Origin: an uncultured Acidobacteriota bacterium
Lineage (GTDB): Bacteria > Acidobacteriota > Thermoanaerobaculia > UBA5066
Assembly: GCA_903845115.1 (NCBI GenBank)
Contig: CAIMWE010000117.1
Coordinates: 21,359-85,358 of the forward strand
Length of the DNA stretch: 64,000 bases
Reading direction: 5' to 3'
Shown here piece by piece: positions 56,601 through 64,000 of the stretch. The notes under the pieces are model-generated. The model was given only the letters and a program-made list of their open reading frames with translations. It had not been told where the DNA came from and made no database searches. How positions within the stretch are numbered: the stretch's first letter is position 1; each line of letters starts with the position of its first letter. The translations under genes and the position numbers were made by a program.

Positions 56601-56893
56601 CCTATTCCGGCAACCACGCCTTCGTGGAGACGCGGATGTATTCCTCGATCCACCACGAGGTGACCGCCGCCAAGAAGGCCCTGGGCTGCGCCGACTGCCA
56701 CGCCCCCGAGGCCATCACCTGCACCCGCTGCCACCAGAAGGCCAAGCAGATGGACCTGCCCGAGCACAGGCGAAAGGTCTACCCCGAGGTGAAGGAGAGG
56801 CTCGACTTCAAGGCCCTGGGCTATCCCGGCGATCCGGCGCAGGTGGGCGGGCGCTTCTACATCTCGCTCGGGAGGGGCAACCCGCCGAGCTGA
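53609..56893 (+). CDS. HybB/NrfD-type quinone-reactive membrane protein fused to a 14-heme cytochrome domain
   Basis: A 1094-residue fusion. Residues 1-450 are a HybB/NrfD-like membrane domain of about ten helices (NHNTWGIWISFDVACGVALA, then MSPSIIEGLRDR and YYPPYSVKSYFPSVGEIA). A last helix TAVAFLVGFVALYILV (about 429-444) leads through a Gly/Ser-rich linker to a periplasmic part with 14 CXXCH motifs, from CGVCH (about 519) to CTRCH (about 1037). The first five look like a cytochrome c3-type block. The later nine have long spacers like octaheme tetrathionate-reductase-type proteins. HybB/NrfD and multiheme subunits are normally separate polypeptides, as in Hmc or Cbc complexes. The GTG start overlaps the ferredoxin stop. 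Confidence 0.87.
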   Translation: MNTDHRPHRVTKPFFTFGTLSLLCFMGVGYAFGITRLLLGISSVTNLDNHNTWGIWISFDVACGVALAAGGFTTAALVDIFGRKSYKALLRPALMTAFLGYLWVAIALAFDLGRWWNIWRPLFNWQGNSVLFEVGMCVMAYLIVLAIEMSPSIIEGLRDRIASDEWGAAILKRIEKPIITVHSWVKIVLPVFIVAGVCLSCMHQSSLGTLMLIAHTKLSPLWDTSILPLLFLMSAITVGFPMVILESIYANISFGRKPEMELLTPLSRVIPYFLGAYGLVKIGDLVVRHKDLDFVQHPAATVALAIEILLGVLAPFVLLLNKAVRRSMGWLFFSVSLIIFGVVLNRINVFLVGYYPPYSVKSYFPSVGEIAMTVAIVSSILFCYRFLVTFFPILPGYVAPVGVQVPLETDEREKTVSPFWTWVIRGTAVAFLVGFVALYILVHKEAIQDSARTVQEVKRVTAGGAPPASSGKGPVYPHRPSGYKNFYLLDAAALRDQSNDYEPVGFSHRIHDELVGGDCGVCHHRYASSKEDRVGTDIKEIHASMDVKLGGPCSSCHDTMADKQPQSCMHCHGLANEADAPSRIGLKGAYHRQCIGCHESQRKPSTAPTDCATCHHPWTPDHATLVTFKGIPTPQDVTRTCLSCHPKVGQDLLGAAHWTGKGRSPTLVGREHQKDVSLTSMVNTYCVAVGPTARTCGECHAGYGGPKTGPAAMDEANIDCLVCHDATGTYRKDPKRAGLPDPSLDLAVLAKKVGRPSRRECGSCHFESGGAPNAKHGDLEPAMTDATAEVDMHMGTLKMRCQDCHTTAAHRIAGMSLSTPTVEGRVRCEKCHGATPHGVLGPLSRHLDDHVRAVACETCHIPSFAHTSPTLLRRDYSVAGQDRPEKMDKNGRPEYDKKLGALTWGKDLTPAYLWYDGTRSGVLAGDKIDPKAPVVLNAPVGEKRNPEARIFPFKVNTAVQPYDKDNNTLAIPALADSYWVDFDWPKALAAGMKKAGLPYSGNHAFVETRMYSSIHHEVTAAKKALGCADCHAPEAITCTRCHQKAKQMDLPEHRRKVYPEVKERLDFKALGYPGDPAQVGGRFYISLGRGNPPS

Positions 56894-57083
56894 GAGCCGC
56901 TCCTCCGCCCCCCGGTCGATCGCGGGGACGACCGGGGGGTTCCGGGGCTTCCGGGATGATGCAAACGCATCAGGCCAGAGCCCTTGAAACCGTTCAAATG
57001 GAGCATTTTACCGATTCCCGGCGGCCGGGTCGGCCGCTATCATTCGCGCGTCCAGCGACGAACGGCGGGTTCCCGCTCGCGAG

Positions 57084-59900
57084 GTGAATGTGCAGAGATT
57101 TTTCGCTTCCTTTCCGGCTTTCCGGTGGTCCCGCATCGGCACCTCGAGTCTCCTGGCGCTTTTTCTCCTCGCCCTCGCCTCCCCGGCCGTGGCCCAGGAG
57201 AACTCCGACTGCCTCGGCTGCCACTCCGACAAGGGACTGACAAAGAAGCGGGCCGGCAAGCCCGTCCCCCTCTTCGTCGACGAGAAGCGCCTCGAGGCTT
57301 CGGCCCACAAGGGCGCCCCCTGCATCGGCTGCCACTCGGACCTCGCCGGCAAGGAGTTCCCCCACGAGGAGACCCTCAAGAAGCCCACCTGTGACGCCTG
57401 CCACGGGGAGATCGTCTCCAAGTACGCCGAGAGCCTCCATGGCAAGGCGGTCAAGAAGGGCGACGTTTCGGCTCCGCGCTGCTGGACCTGCCACGGCGGC
57501 CACGACATCGTGAAGGTCAAGGACCCCAGATCCCCCGTCCTCCCCGCGAAGATCCCGTACCTCTGCGGAAGGTGCCACCGGGAGGGAACCGCGGTCGAGC
57601 TCCAGCACGAGATCCCCCAGAGCCGGATCCTGGAGAACTACACCGAGTCGATCCACGGCGAGGCGCTCATGAAGAAGGGCCTCACGGTGTCGGCCACGTG
57701 CGTCTCCTGCCACTCCGCTCACTTCACGCTCCCCCACACCGACCCTCGCTCCTCGATCGCCAGGGCCAACATCGCCAAGACCTGCGCCGCCTGCCACTCG
57801 GCGATCGAGGCCGTGCACCAGAAGGTCATCAAGGGCGAGCTCTGGGAGAAGGAAGCCCACATCCTCCCGGCGTGCGTCGACTGCCACCAGCCGCACAAGG
57901 TCCGGAAGGTGTTCTACGACCTCGGGATGGCCGACAGGGACTGCCTGAAGTGCCACGACCGGAAGGACCTCAAGGCCAAGGACGGCCGGTCCATGACGGT
58001 CGACGCGGCGCAGCTCGCGGCCTCCAAGCACAAGGAGAAGCGCTGCTCGCAGTGCCACTCGGAGGTCCGGCCGTCGCTCGACCGTCCCTGCGCGGCCATC
58101 ACGCAGAAGGTCAACTGCGGCGCCTGCCACGCCCAGACCGTCCAGCAATACCAGAAGAGCACCCACGGCATCCTCGTGGCCAAAGGGGACCCCAACGGCC
58201 CCGCTTGCCAGGAGTGCCACGGCACCCACGGCGTGATGGGGCGGGTGGACCCGAAGTCTCCGACGTTCGTCAAGAACATCCCGGCCCTCTGCGCCCGCTG
58301 CCACCGCGAGGGCCAGAAGGCGGCGAAGCGGTACACGGGCGGCCAGCACGAGATCATCGAGCACTACACCGAGAGCATCCACGGCAGGGGCCTCCTCGTC
58401 GGCGGCCTCCTCGTGAGCGCGACGTGTACCTCCTGCCACACCGCGCACAGCGTCCTCCCGGCGTCGAACCCGGAGTCCACCGTCAGCGAGGCGCGCCAAC
58501 CCGAGACGTGCGGCCGGTGCCACCACGGGGTGGAGGAGAAGTTCGAGAAGAGCATCCACTCCCGGCTCGTCTCCAAATCGAAGGCGAAGCTCCCGGTCTG
58601 CGACGACTGCCACTCGGCGCACACGATCCGGCGCACCGACAACGTCGGCTTCAAGCTGGCCGTGATGACGAGCTGCGGGAAGTGCCACAAGGAGGTCACC
58701 GAGACCTACTTCGACACCTTCCACGGGAAGGTCTCACAGCTGGGCTACGGCAAGACGGCCAAGTGCTACGACTGCCACGGCGCCCACGACATCCTGCCGC
58801 CGATCAACCCCGCGTCGCACCTGAGCCGCGAGAACGTCGTCGAGACGTGCCAGAAGTGCCACCCGGGCGCTACCCGCCGTTTCGCGGGCTACCTGACCCA
58901 CGCGACGCACCACGACAAGCACAAGTACCCGATTCTCTTCTTCACCTTCTGGGGAATGACTCTCCTCCTCGTCGGGACCTTCACCATCTCGGGACTCCAC
59001 ACCCTCCTGTGGCTTCCGCGGGCCCTGAAGATGAGGAAGGAGCACCTCGCCGAGGAGCAGGTGCATGACCCGACGGCGAAGCAGTACGTCCGCTTCACCC
59101 GGCTCGAACGGACCCTCCACATCAGCCTCATCGTCAGCTTCATCACCCTGGCCCTGACGGGGCTCAGCCTGAAGTTCTCCTTCATGCCGTGGGCGGTCCG
59201 GGTCGCGAAGATCTTCGGCGGGTTCGAGTCGGCGGGCTACATCCACCGGGCCGCCGCCGTCCTGATGTTCACGATCTTCGTGACCCACGTCGTCGACATG
59301 CTCAAGCGCAAGTCGAAGGAGAAGAAGAGCTGGAAGGAGATCTTCACCGGGCCCAACACCATGCTCCCGACCATGAAGGACGCCCGGGACGCCCGGGACT
59401 CCATCAAGTGGTTCCTCGGGAAGGGACCGAGGCCGCAGTACGGGCGCTGGACCTACTGGGAGAAGTTCGACTACTTCGCCGTCTTCTGGGGAGTCTTCAT
59501 CATCGGGTCGACGGGCCTCCTCCTCTGGTTCTCCGAGACGTTCACGCGGTTCCTGCCCGGCTGGCTCCTGAACGTCGCGACCATCGTCCACAGCGACGAA
59601 GCGCTCCTCGCCGTCGGCTTCATCTTCACGATCCACTTCTTCAACACCCACCTCCGCCCGGAGAAGTTCCCGATGGACATCGTGGTCTTCACGGGCCGGA
59701 TGCCCGTGGAGGAGCTGAAGCGGGACAAGCCGGCGGAGTACGAGGCGGTCATGAAGGCCGGCACGCTCGAGGAGAACCTCGGGGAGGCCTACCAGCCGAT
59801 CGTCCTGAAGGCCATCCGCGTCTTCGGGTGGACGGCGCTCTCCCTCGGCTTCCTGACGGTCCTCTGGATCATTTACGCGATGCTGTTCTCGTACAAATGA
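57084..59900 (+). CDS. 19-heme c-type cytochrome fused to a cytochrome-b membrane domain
   Basis: A 938-residue relative of the 17-heme protein at 49876. A signal peptide (LLALFLLALASPAVAQ, cleavage about residue 38) precedes 19 CXXCH motifs, from CLGCH (about 43) to CQKCH (about 592). The periplasmic part has an internal near-repeat: YTESIHGEALMKKGLTVSAT (about 187) recurs as YTESIHGRGLLVGGLLVSAT (about 428), each followed by a C-x-SCH-x-AH site. Membrane helices start at PILFFTFWGMTLLLVGTFTI (about 616), with histidines in ESAGYIHRAAAVLMFTIFVT and FIFTIHFFNTHLRPEKFPMD for b hemes. Start GTG at 57084. It follows the fusion gene after 190 bp and is closed by a terminator. Confidence 0.88.
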   Translation: MNVQRFFASFPAFRWSRIGTSSLLALFLLALASPAVAQENSDCLGCHSDKGLTKKRAGKPVPLFVDEKRLEASAHKGAPCIGCHSDLAGKEFPHEETLKKPTCDACHGEIVSKYAESLHGKAVKKGDVSAPRCWTCHGGHDIVKVKDPRSPVLPAKIPYLCGRCHREGTAVELQHEIPQSRILENYTESIHGEALMKKGLTVSATCVSCHSAHFTLPHTDPRSSIARANIAKTCAACHSAIEAVHQKVIKGELWEKEAHILPACVDCHQPHKVRKVFYDLGMADRDCLKCHDRKDLKAKDGRSMTVDAAQLAASKHKEKRCSQCHSEVRPSLDRPCAAITQKVNCGACHAQTVQQYQKSTHGILVAKGDPNGPACQECHGTHGVMGRVDPKSPTFVKNIPALCARCHREGQKAAKRYTGGQHEIIEHYTESIHGRGLLVGGLLVSATCTSCHTAHSVLPASNPESTVSEARQPETCGRCHHGVEEKFEKSIHSRLVSKSKAKLPVCDDCHSAHTIRRTDNVGFKLAVMTSCGKCHKEVTETYFDTFHGKVSQLGYGKTAKCYDCHGAHDILPPINPASHLSRENVVETCQKCHPGATRRFAGYLTHATHHDKHKYPILFFTFWGMTLLLVGTFTISGLHTLLWLPRALKMRKEHLAEEQVHDPTAKQYVRFTRLERTLHISLIVSFITLALTGLSLKFSFMPWAVRVAKIFGGFESAGYIHRAAAVLMFTIFVTHVVDMLKRKSKEKKSWKEIFTGPNTMLPTMKDARDARDSIKWFLGKGPRPQYGRWTYWEKFDYFAVFWGVFIIGSTGLLLWFSETFTRFLPGWLLNVATIVHSDEALLAVGFIFTIHFFNTHLRPEKFPMDIVVFTGRMPVEELKRDKPAEYEAVMKAGTLEENLGEAYQPIVLKAIRVFGWTALSLGFLTVLWIIYAMLFSYK

Positions 59901-59932
59901 TCCGGTAGATCCGGGCACTGGTTCCCGACCGG

Positions 59933-59966
59933 CCCGGGGACGCGACGGCGCTCCCGGGCTTTTTCA
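59933..59966 (+). terminator. Intrinsic terminator after the cytochrome cluster
   Basis: GCCCGGG (59933) pairs with CCCGGGC (59954) across a 14-base loop, followed directly by TTTTT. Confidence 0.8.
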
Positions 59967-60037
59967 TCGTCTAGACTCGCTTCAAGGAGCTCGAACGTGC
60001 ATTCCACGACCGGCCGGGATCCCGGCCCGGGAGCCTC

Positions 60038-62311
60038 GTGAACCGTCTCCGCGTCGAGGTGCAGGGGGCCGTCCAGGGCGTCGGGTTCCGCCCCTTCGTC
60101 TTCCGGCTCGCCTCAGAGCTCGGCCTGGCCGGCTGGGTCCTGAACGGGAACGCCGGAGTCGCCGTCGAGGTCGAGGGGGACGAGGCGGCGCTCGGGGCCT
60201 TCTCCCGGCGGATCAGGGAAGAGGCGCCTCCCCGGGCGCGGATCCGGTCGATCTCCGAGTCCCGTCCTCCCGGGACCGGGTTCGTGGGATTCGAGATCCG
60301 GTACAGCGAGAGCGAGGGGCAGAAGACGGTTCTCGTCCTCCCCGACCTCGCCACCTGCCCCGACTGCCTCTCCGACGTCCTGGATCCCGGAAACCGACGG
60401 GCCGGCTACCCGTTCACGAACTGCACCAGCTGCGGCCCGCGGTTCACGATCGTCCGCGCCCTCCCCTACGACCGGCCCAACACGACGATGAGCGGTTTTC
60501 CTCTCTGCCGGGAGTGCCGCACCGAGTACGAGGATCCCTGCGACCGCCGCTTCCATGCGCAGCCGAACGCCTGCCCGGCGTGCGGCCCCACGGCGGCGCT
60601 CCGGGATCGCGACGGGGCGGTCCTCGCGTCGGGGATCGAAGCGGTCGACGCCGCGGCCCGTTGCCTGGCGGAGGGCGCGGTCGTCGCCGTGAAGGGGGTC
60701 GGTGGATTCCACCTCCTGTGCGACGCTCGCGACGCTTCCGCCGTCGGCCGCCTGCGGGAGCGGAAGGGCCGCCTCCGGAAACCGTTCGCGCTGATGGTGC
60801 GCGACCTCCCGATGGCCCGGGAGGTCTGCCGGGTCCCCGAGGAGGCCATCCCGTTCCTCTCCTCTCCCGAGGCCCCGATCGTCCTCCTGGAGCGGAGGGT
60901 CGACTCCCCCGTCGCGGAAGGGGTCGCGCCCGGGAACCCGAACCTGGGCGTCATGCTCCCCTCCAACCCGCTCCACCATCTCCTGCTCCGGAAGGCCGCC
61001 TTCCCGGTCGTCGCGACCAGCGGGAACCGGAGCGAGGAGCCGATCTGCATCGACGAGGGGGAGGCGGCCCTTCGCCTCGGTTCCCTGGCCGATCTCTTCC
61101 TCGTCCACGACCGGCCGATCGAGCGGCACGCCGACGACAGCATCGTCCGCGTCATCCGGAAGGAGGCCCGCGTCCTCCGCCGGGCGCGCGGCTACGCCCC
61201 CTTCCCGGTCTTCGCGAACCGGCCCCTTCCCCCCATCCTGGCGGTCGGCGCCCACCTCAAGAGCACCGTCGCCCTCTCCGTCGGGCGGGAGATTTTCCTC
61301 TCCCAGCACATCGGGGACCTCGAGTCGCCCGAGGCGATGGCGGCCTTCGAGCGGGTCATCGCCGATTTCCGGCGCCTCTGGGAGGTCGACCCTGTCGCGG
61401 TCGCCCACGACCTCCACCCCGGGTACCTCTCGACGAAGTGGGCCCGCGAGACGGGGAGCCCGCTGATCGCCGTCCAGCACCACCACGCGCACCTCGCGGC
61501 CTGCCTCGCCGAGAACCAGACGCAGGGCGACGCCCTGGGGGTGACGTGGGACGGGACCGGGTACGGGACCGACAGGACCGTCTGGGGAGGCGAGTTCCTC
61601 TCCGGTTCGGCGGCCGGGTTCACCCGCGTGGCGTCCCTCAGGCCGTTCCGCCTTCCCGGAGGCGAGGCGGCCGTCCGGGAGCCCCGCCGCTGCGCCCTCG
61701 CACTCCTCTGGGAGCGGTTCGGGAAGGAGTCGCTCCGGATGACCGGCCTCGCGCCGGTCGCCTCGTTCACCGACGTCGAGAAGGAGGTCCTCGCCTCGAT
61801 GCTGGAACGCGGCCTCAACGCTCCCGTGACGACCAGCGCGGGCCGGCTCTTCGACGGAGTGGCCGCGCTCCTCGGTCTCTGCCAGAGGAGCTCGTTCGAG
61901 GGGGAGGCGGCGATGGCGCTGGAAGCGGCGGTCGACCCGGCCGAGAGGGGGGCCTACCCGCTGCCGTTCGCGGAGAACAGCGCCTCCGAGGGGGCACCCC
62001 TCGTCCTCGACTGGAGCGAGATGCTCGGCGCCCTGCTCGAGGACCTCTCGAAGAACGTCGCCGTCCCGACGATGGCCGCCCGCTTCCACAACGGCCTGGC
62101 AGCCGGCACCGCCGGGGTGGCCGGGAAGATCGGCCAGAGGCGCGTCGCGCTGACCGGAGGCTGCTTCCAGAACCGAGTCCTGACCGAGCGGACGGCGGAC
62201 CTCCTCGAGTCGCTCGACTTCGAGGTCCTGCTCCACCGGGAGGTCCCCCCGGGCGACGGCGGGATCAGCCTGGGGCAGATCGCCGTCGCGGCCTCCACGA
62301 TGGGGGCCTGA
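60038..62311 (+). CDS. hypF: Carbamoyltransferase HypF (NiFe-hydrogenase maturation)
   Basis: A 757-residue HypF, which makes the thiocarbamoyl group on HypE that becomes the cyanide ligand of NiFe hydrogenases. Domains in order: acylphosphatase (VQGAVQGVGFRPFVF), two zinc-finger pairs (CPDC with CTSC; CREC with CPAC, about residues 108-186), a YrdC-like domain (VVAVKGVGGFHLLCDARDAS), and a Kae1/TobZ-like carbamoyltransferase domain (QHHHAHLAACLAE, WDGTGYGTDRTVWGGEFLSG, LTGGCFQNRVLTERTADLLE). GTG start at 60038 fits the family N-terminus. Size is normal. No other hyp genes or hydrogenase subunits are in the window, so they must lie elsewhere if the pathway is complete. Confidence 0.95.
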   Translation: MNRLRVEVQGAVQGVGFRPFVFRLASELGLAGWVLNGNAGVAVEVEGDEAALGAFSRRIREEAPPRARIRSISESRPPGTGFVGFEIRYSESEGQKTVLVLPDLATCPDCLSDVLDPGNRRAGYPFTNCTSCGPRFTIVRALPYDRPNTTMSGFPLCRECRTEYEDPCDRRFHAQPNACPACGPTAALRDRDGAVLASGIEAVDAAARCLAEGAVVAVKGVGGFHLLCDARDASAVGRLRERKGRLRKPFALMVRDLPMAREVCRVPEEAIPFLSSPEAPIVLLERRVDSPVAEGVAPGNPNLGVMLPSNPLHHLLLRKAAFPVVATSGNRSEEPICIDEGEAALRLGSLADLFLVHDRPIERHADDSIVRVIRKEARVLRRARGYAPFPVFANRPLPPILAVGAHLKSTVALSVGREIFLSQHIGDLESPEAMAAFERVIADFRRLWEVDPVAVAHDLHPGYLSTKWARETGSPLIAVQHHHAHLAACLAENQTQGDALGVTWDGTGYGTDRTVWGGEFLSGSAAGFTRVASLRPFRLPGGEAAVREPRRCALALLWERFGKESLRMTGLAPVASFTDVEKEVLASMLERGLNAPVTTSAGRLFDGVAALLGLCQRSSFEGEAAMALEAAVDPAERGAYPLPFAENSASEGAPLVLDWSEMLGALLEDLSKNVAVPTMAARFHNGLAAGTAGVAGKIGQRRVALTGGCFQNRVLTERTADLLESLDFEVLLHREVPPGDGGISLGQIAVAASTMGA

Positions 62312-62418
62312 CCCGGCCCGGAGCAGCCCGGACCGGTATGATCGGATCCGGCCTCGCTGTTGCTCTCGAGAGACGCCGAACTCGGCCTCCGGCAGCAGGA
62401 CAGGGGCGGGAGGTTCAA

Positions 62419-64000
62419 ATGGCTCGTTCATGCACGTCGGGCCTCGAAACGACCGGGGATCTGGAGAGGACGTTCCTCGGCGCCGCGTTCTTCGCCCTCG
62501 GATCCCTCGCTCTCTGCTCGCCGTCCCTACAGGCACGCGTCATCTCGTACGCTCCCGTGACGGGGGCGACCTCGTACCCGGCCATCCAGAAGCGGACGAA
62601 CCGCCACTACCTGCTCCTCGAATCCGACTCTTCCACCCCGGCCTACGGCACCGTCACCGGTCCGAACGGGCGGGTCCGGCTCTACGACTCCACCGGGCAG
62701 GACGACCCCCGGCAGGTCTTCCCTCCAGGAGGAGGCTCCGAGACCGTCGGTAACCTCGCCGTCTGGGAGGGAGCGGACGAGGTCCCTGCCCTCCTCGTCT
62801 TCTCGTCGTACGACCTCGGGGGCCAGAACCCCGGCCACGCCGGCGTCTTCCTCTACAGCCCGGACGCCGGCGCCAGCTGGCAGACCCTTCCGCTACCTAA
62901 AGGGGCGGCCGCCTCTCCCCAGTTCTTCGTGAGCTGGTGGTCCCCGTGGGGAACGAACGCGTCCAGCCTACTCTCCCCCATCGACTCCGGCGGGCCGATC
63001 GCCAGGTCTCTGCGCTCCCAGATCCAGGTGGGTTCGAGTGAGATGCCGTTCCTGCTCGCAGTGACGGACCCCGCGAACCGGAGCACCCTGACCGTCTTCG
63101 GGATCCAGCGGGACGGAACGGTCCTGACCCTCGCGACGACCGCGACGGACGGATCGTTCTCCTTCCTCGGATCGAACGCGGGACACGGCCTCTTCGTCCT
63201 CCAGCGGTCGATCCGGGCCCCCTCGGGCCTCCTGACCTCGGACCTCCTCCAGATCGACGGGGCGGGCCACGTCGTCTCGCTCACGACTCTCGCGGTCGAC
63301 ACCGTGCCGCTGGACGCCTGGATCGCCCCCTCCGGGGAGGTCTACCTGAACCTCGCCGTCCTCACGTCCGGCACGTCGCCCGCCCGGCACGCGCTGGCGA
63401 TCGTCCGGGACGGGAAGCTGACCGAGATCCTGACCGCCCCCGCCATCCAGTCTTCCCCGATCCCGAGCGTCTTCGGGGTCCCCACGGCCGACTTCTCCGG
63501 CGCCTGGGCCGTCCGCCGCCAGCCTGGAGAGCCGACGGCCCTCTTCCGGCACGCCCCGGGAGGGAGCCTCGTCGAGCAGTGGCACGACGACACGAGCCCC
63601 GAGGTCGAGGCGATCCACTCGGGGACGTCCGGCCAGCGGCTCCTCGTCGAGGTGAACCGCCCCCGCCCGCAGCCTGACCAGCGGATCTTCCGGGACCCGG
63701 CCCTCGCGGTCTGGGAGGTGGGCCACCCGGCTCCCCGCGACTACGACGAGCTCTTCCTCCGGGAAGAGACGAACCGGTCGTTCGTCCACCTGGACGTCGA
63801 CGCGGCTGCCCAGGGGGCTCCGTTCGTCTTCGACAGCGGCTCCCCCTTTCTGATGATGGGGATGGGAGGCCCCTCGGGCGGCGCCGGCGGCGGGGGTGAC
63901 GTAACCCAGGAATGGGGCGTCGTCCGCGGCTCGCTCCGCCAGACGCTCGTCGTCCCGGCGGTCGCGCGCTCGCAGGGGATGAACGACGCCTTCTGGCGGA
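62419..64000 (+). CDS. Secreted protein of unknown function, 3' end outside the window
   Basis: An open frame of 527 codons continuing past the right edge. The start ATG at 62419 (GGGAGG upstream) gives a hydrophobic stretch TFLGAAFFALGSLALCSPSL (residues 19-38), probably a signal sequence. The rest is Gly/Pro/Thr/Trp-rich and beta-like, with repeated short strands such as PALLVFSSYDLGG, EVYLNLAVLTSG and GRLLVEVN-like segments, suggesting a beta-propeller or similar extracellular fold. The last visible residues, TLVVPAVARSQGMNDAFWR, resemble a segment I associate with large surface proteins of Acidobacteriota that precedes beta-sandwich domains. No enzyme motif recognised. Confidence 0.7.
   Translation, partial: MARSCTSGLETTGDLERTFLGAAFFALGSLALCSPSLQARVISYAPVTGATSYPAIQKRTNRHYLLLESDSSTPAYGTVTGPNGRVRLYDSTGQDDPRQVFPPGGGSETVGNLAVWEGADEVPALLVFSSYDLGGQNPGHAGVFLYSPDAGASWQTLPLPKGAAASPQFFVSWWSPWGTNASSLLSPIDSGGPIARSLRSQIQVGSSEMPFLLAVTDPANRSTLTVFGIQRDGTVLTLATTATDGSFSFLGSNAGHGLFVLQRSIRAPSGLLTSDLLQIDGAGHVVSLTTLAVDTVPLDAWIAPSGEVYLNLAVLTSGTSPARHALAIVRDGKLTEILTAPAIQSSPIPSVFGVPTADFSGAWAVRRQPGEPTALFRHAPGGSLVEQWHDDTSPEVEAIHSGTSGQRLLVEVNRPRPQPDQRIFRDPALAVWEVGHPAPRDYDELFLREETNRSFVHLDVDAAAQGAPFVFDSGSPFLMMGMGGPSGGAGGGGDVTQEWGVVRGSLRQTLVVPAVARSQGMNDAFWR

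Overview
The window is a very GC-rich (roughly two-thirds G+C by eye), densely coded chromosomal segment from a Gram-negative-type bacterium. Outer-membrane porin, lipoprotein, Tat-type and multiheme periplasmic proteins, eukaryotic-type Ser/Thr kinase and MASE1/CHASE hybrid kinases point to an Acidobacteriota-like organism (Thermoanaerobaculia or Holophagae type). That placement is inference from gene style, not a phylogeny. No rRNA, tRNA, CRISPR array or complete insertion sequence was seen.

Layout. 1-4689 (minus): a five-gene operon with an isocitrate/isopropylmalate-dehydrogenase-family enzyme, an HMG-CoA-lyase-like enzyme, a class III CoA-transferase and LeuC/LeuD-type hydro-lyase subunits; together these could connect 2-oxobutyrate with citramalyl-CoA and then acetyl-CoA plus pyruvate. 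4869-5576: RsmE. 5599-10061 (minus): complete livKHMGF-type ABC importer. 10295-12160 (minus): membrane Ser/Thr kinase. 12338-14329: lipoprotein plus a NifA/NtrC-type sigma-54 activator. 14463-15212: phosphoglycerate mutase.

15213-27822 is a nitrogen-assimilation locus: amt1-glnK1, a porin, glnD plus an antiporter gene, glnK2-amt2, and glnA. glnE follows at 32282-36031 beyond a large hybrid histidine kinase. Each of the five nitrogen transcription units has a well-spaced -24/-12 (sigma-54) element. About 120-135 bp upstream of each lies a pair of 10-bp dyads (consensus ACR-N4-YGT) whose starts are exactly 30 bp apart. Three further pairs lie upstream of the amt1, glnK2 and glnA pairs, and one lies directly in front of the lipoprotein-activator operon. 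I read this as a local regulon of the activator at 12791-14329. GlnE carries ACT-like domains between its two nucleotidyltransferase halves, and GlnK1 lacks the residues at positions 39 and 51 that define a classical uridylylated PII.

36094-48156: M14 peptidase, TPR protein, ChaA-like antiporter, two overlapping paralogous PAS histidine kinases behind a C13 tract, and an acetyl-CoA-hydrolase-family CoA-transferase with an alanine-dehydrogenase-like gene. 48269-48548 is an intergenic 280-bp nested inverted repeat. 48686-49696: gapA.

49876-59900 is a respiratory cluster: a 17-heme c/b cytochrome, a Tat-exported HybA-like iron-sulfur protein, a HybB/NrfD quinone-reactive protein fused to a 14-heme domain, and a 19-heme c/b cytochrome. 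That is 50 CXXCH motifs in 10 kb, compatible with quinone-linked or extracellular electron transfer. hypF (60038-62311) hints at NiFe-hydrogenase capacity elsewhere, and the window ends inside a secreted protein of unknown function.
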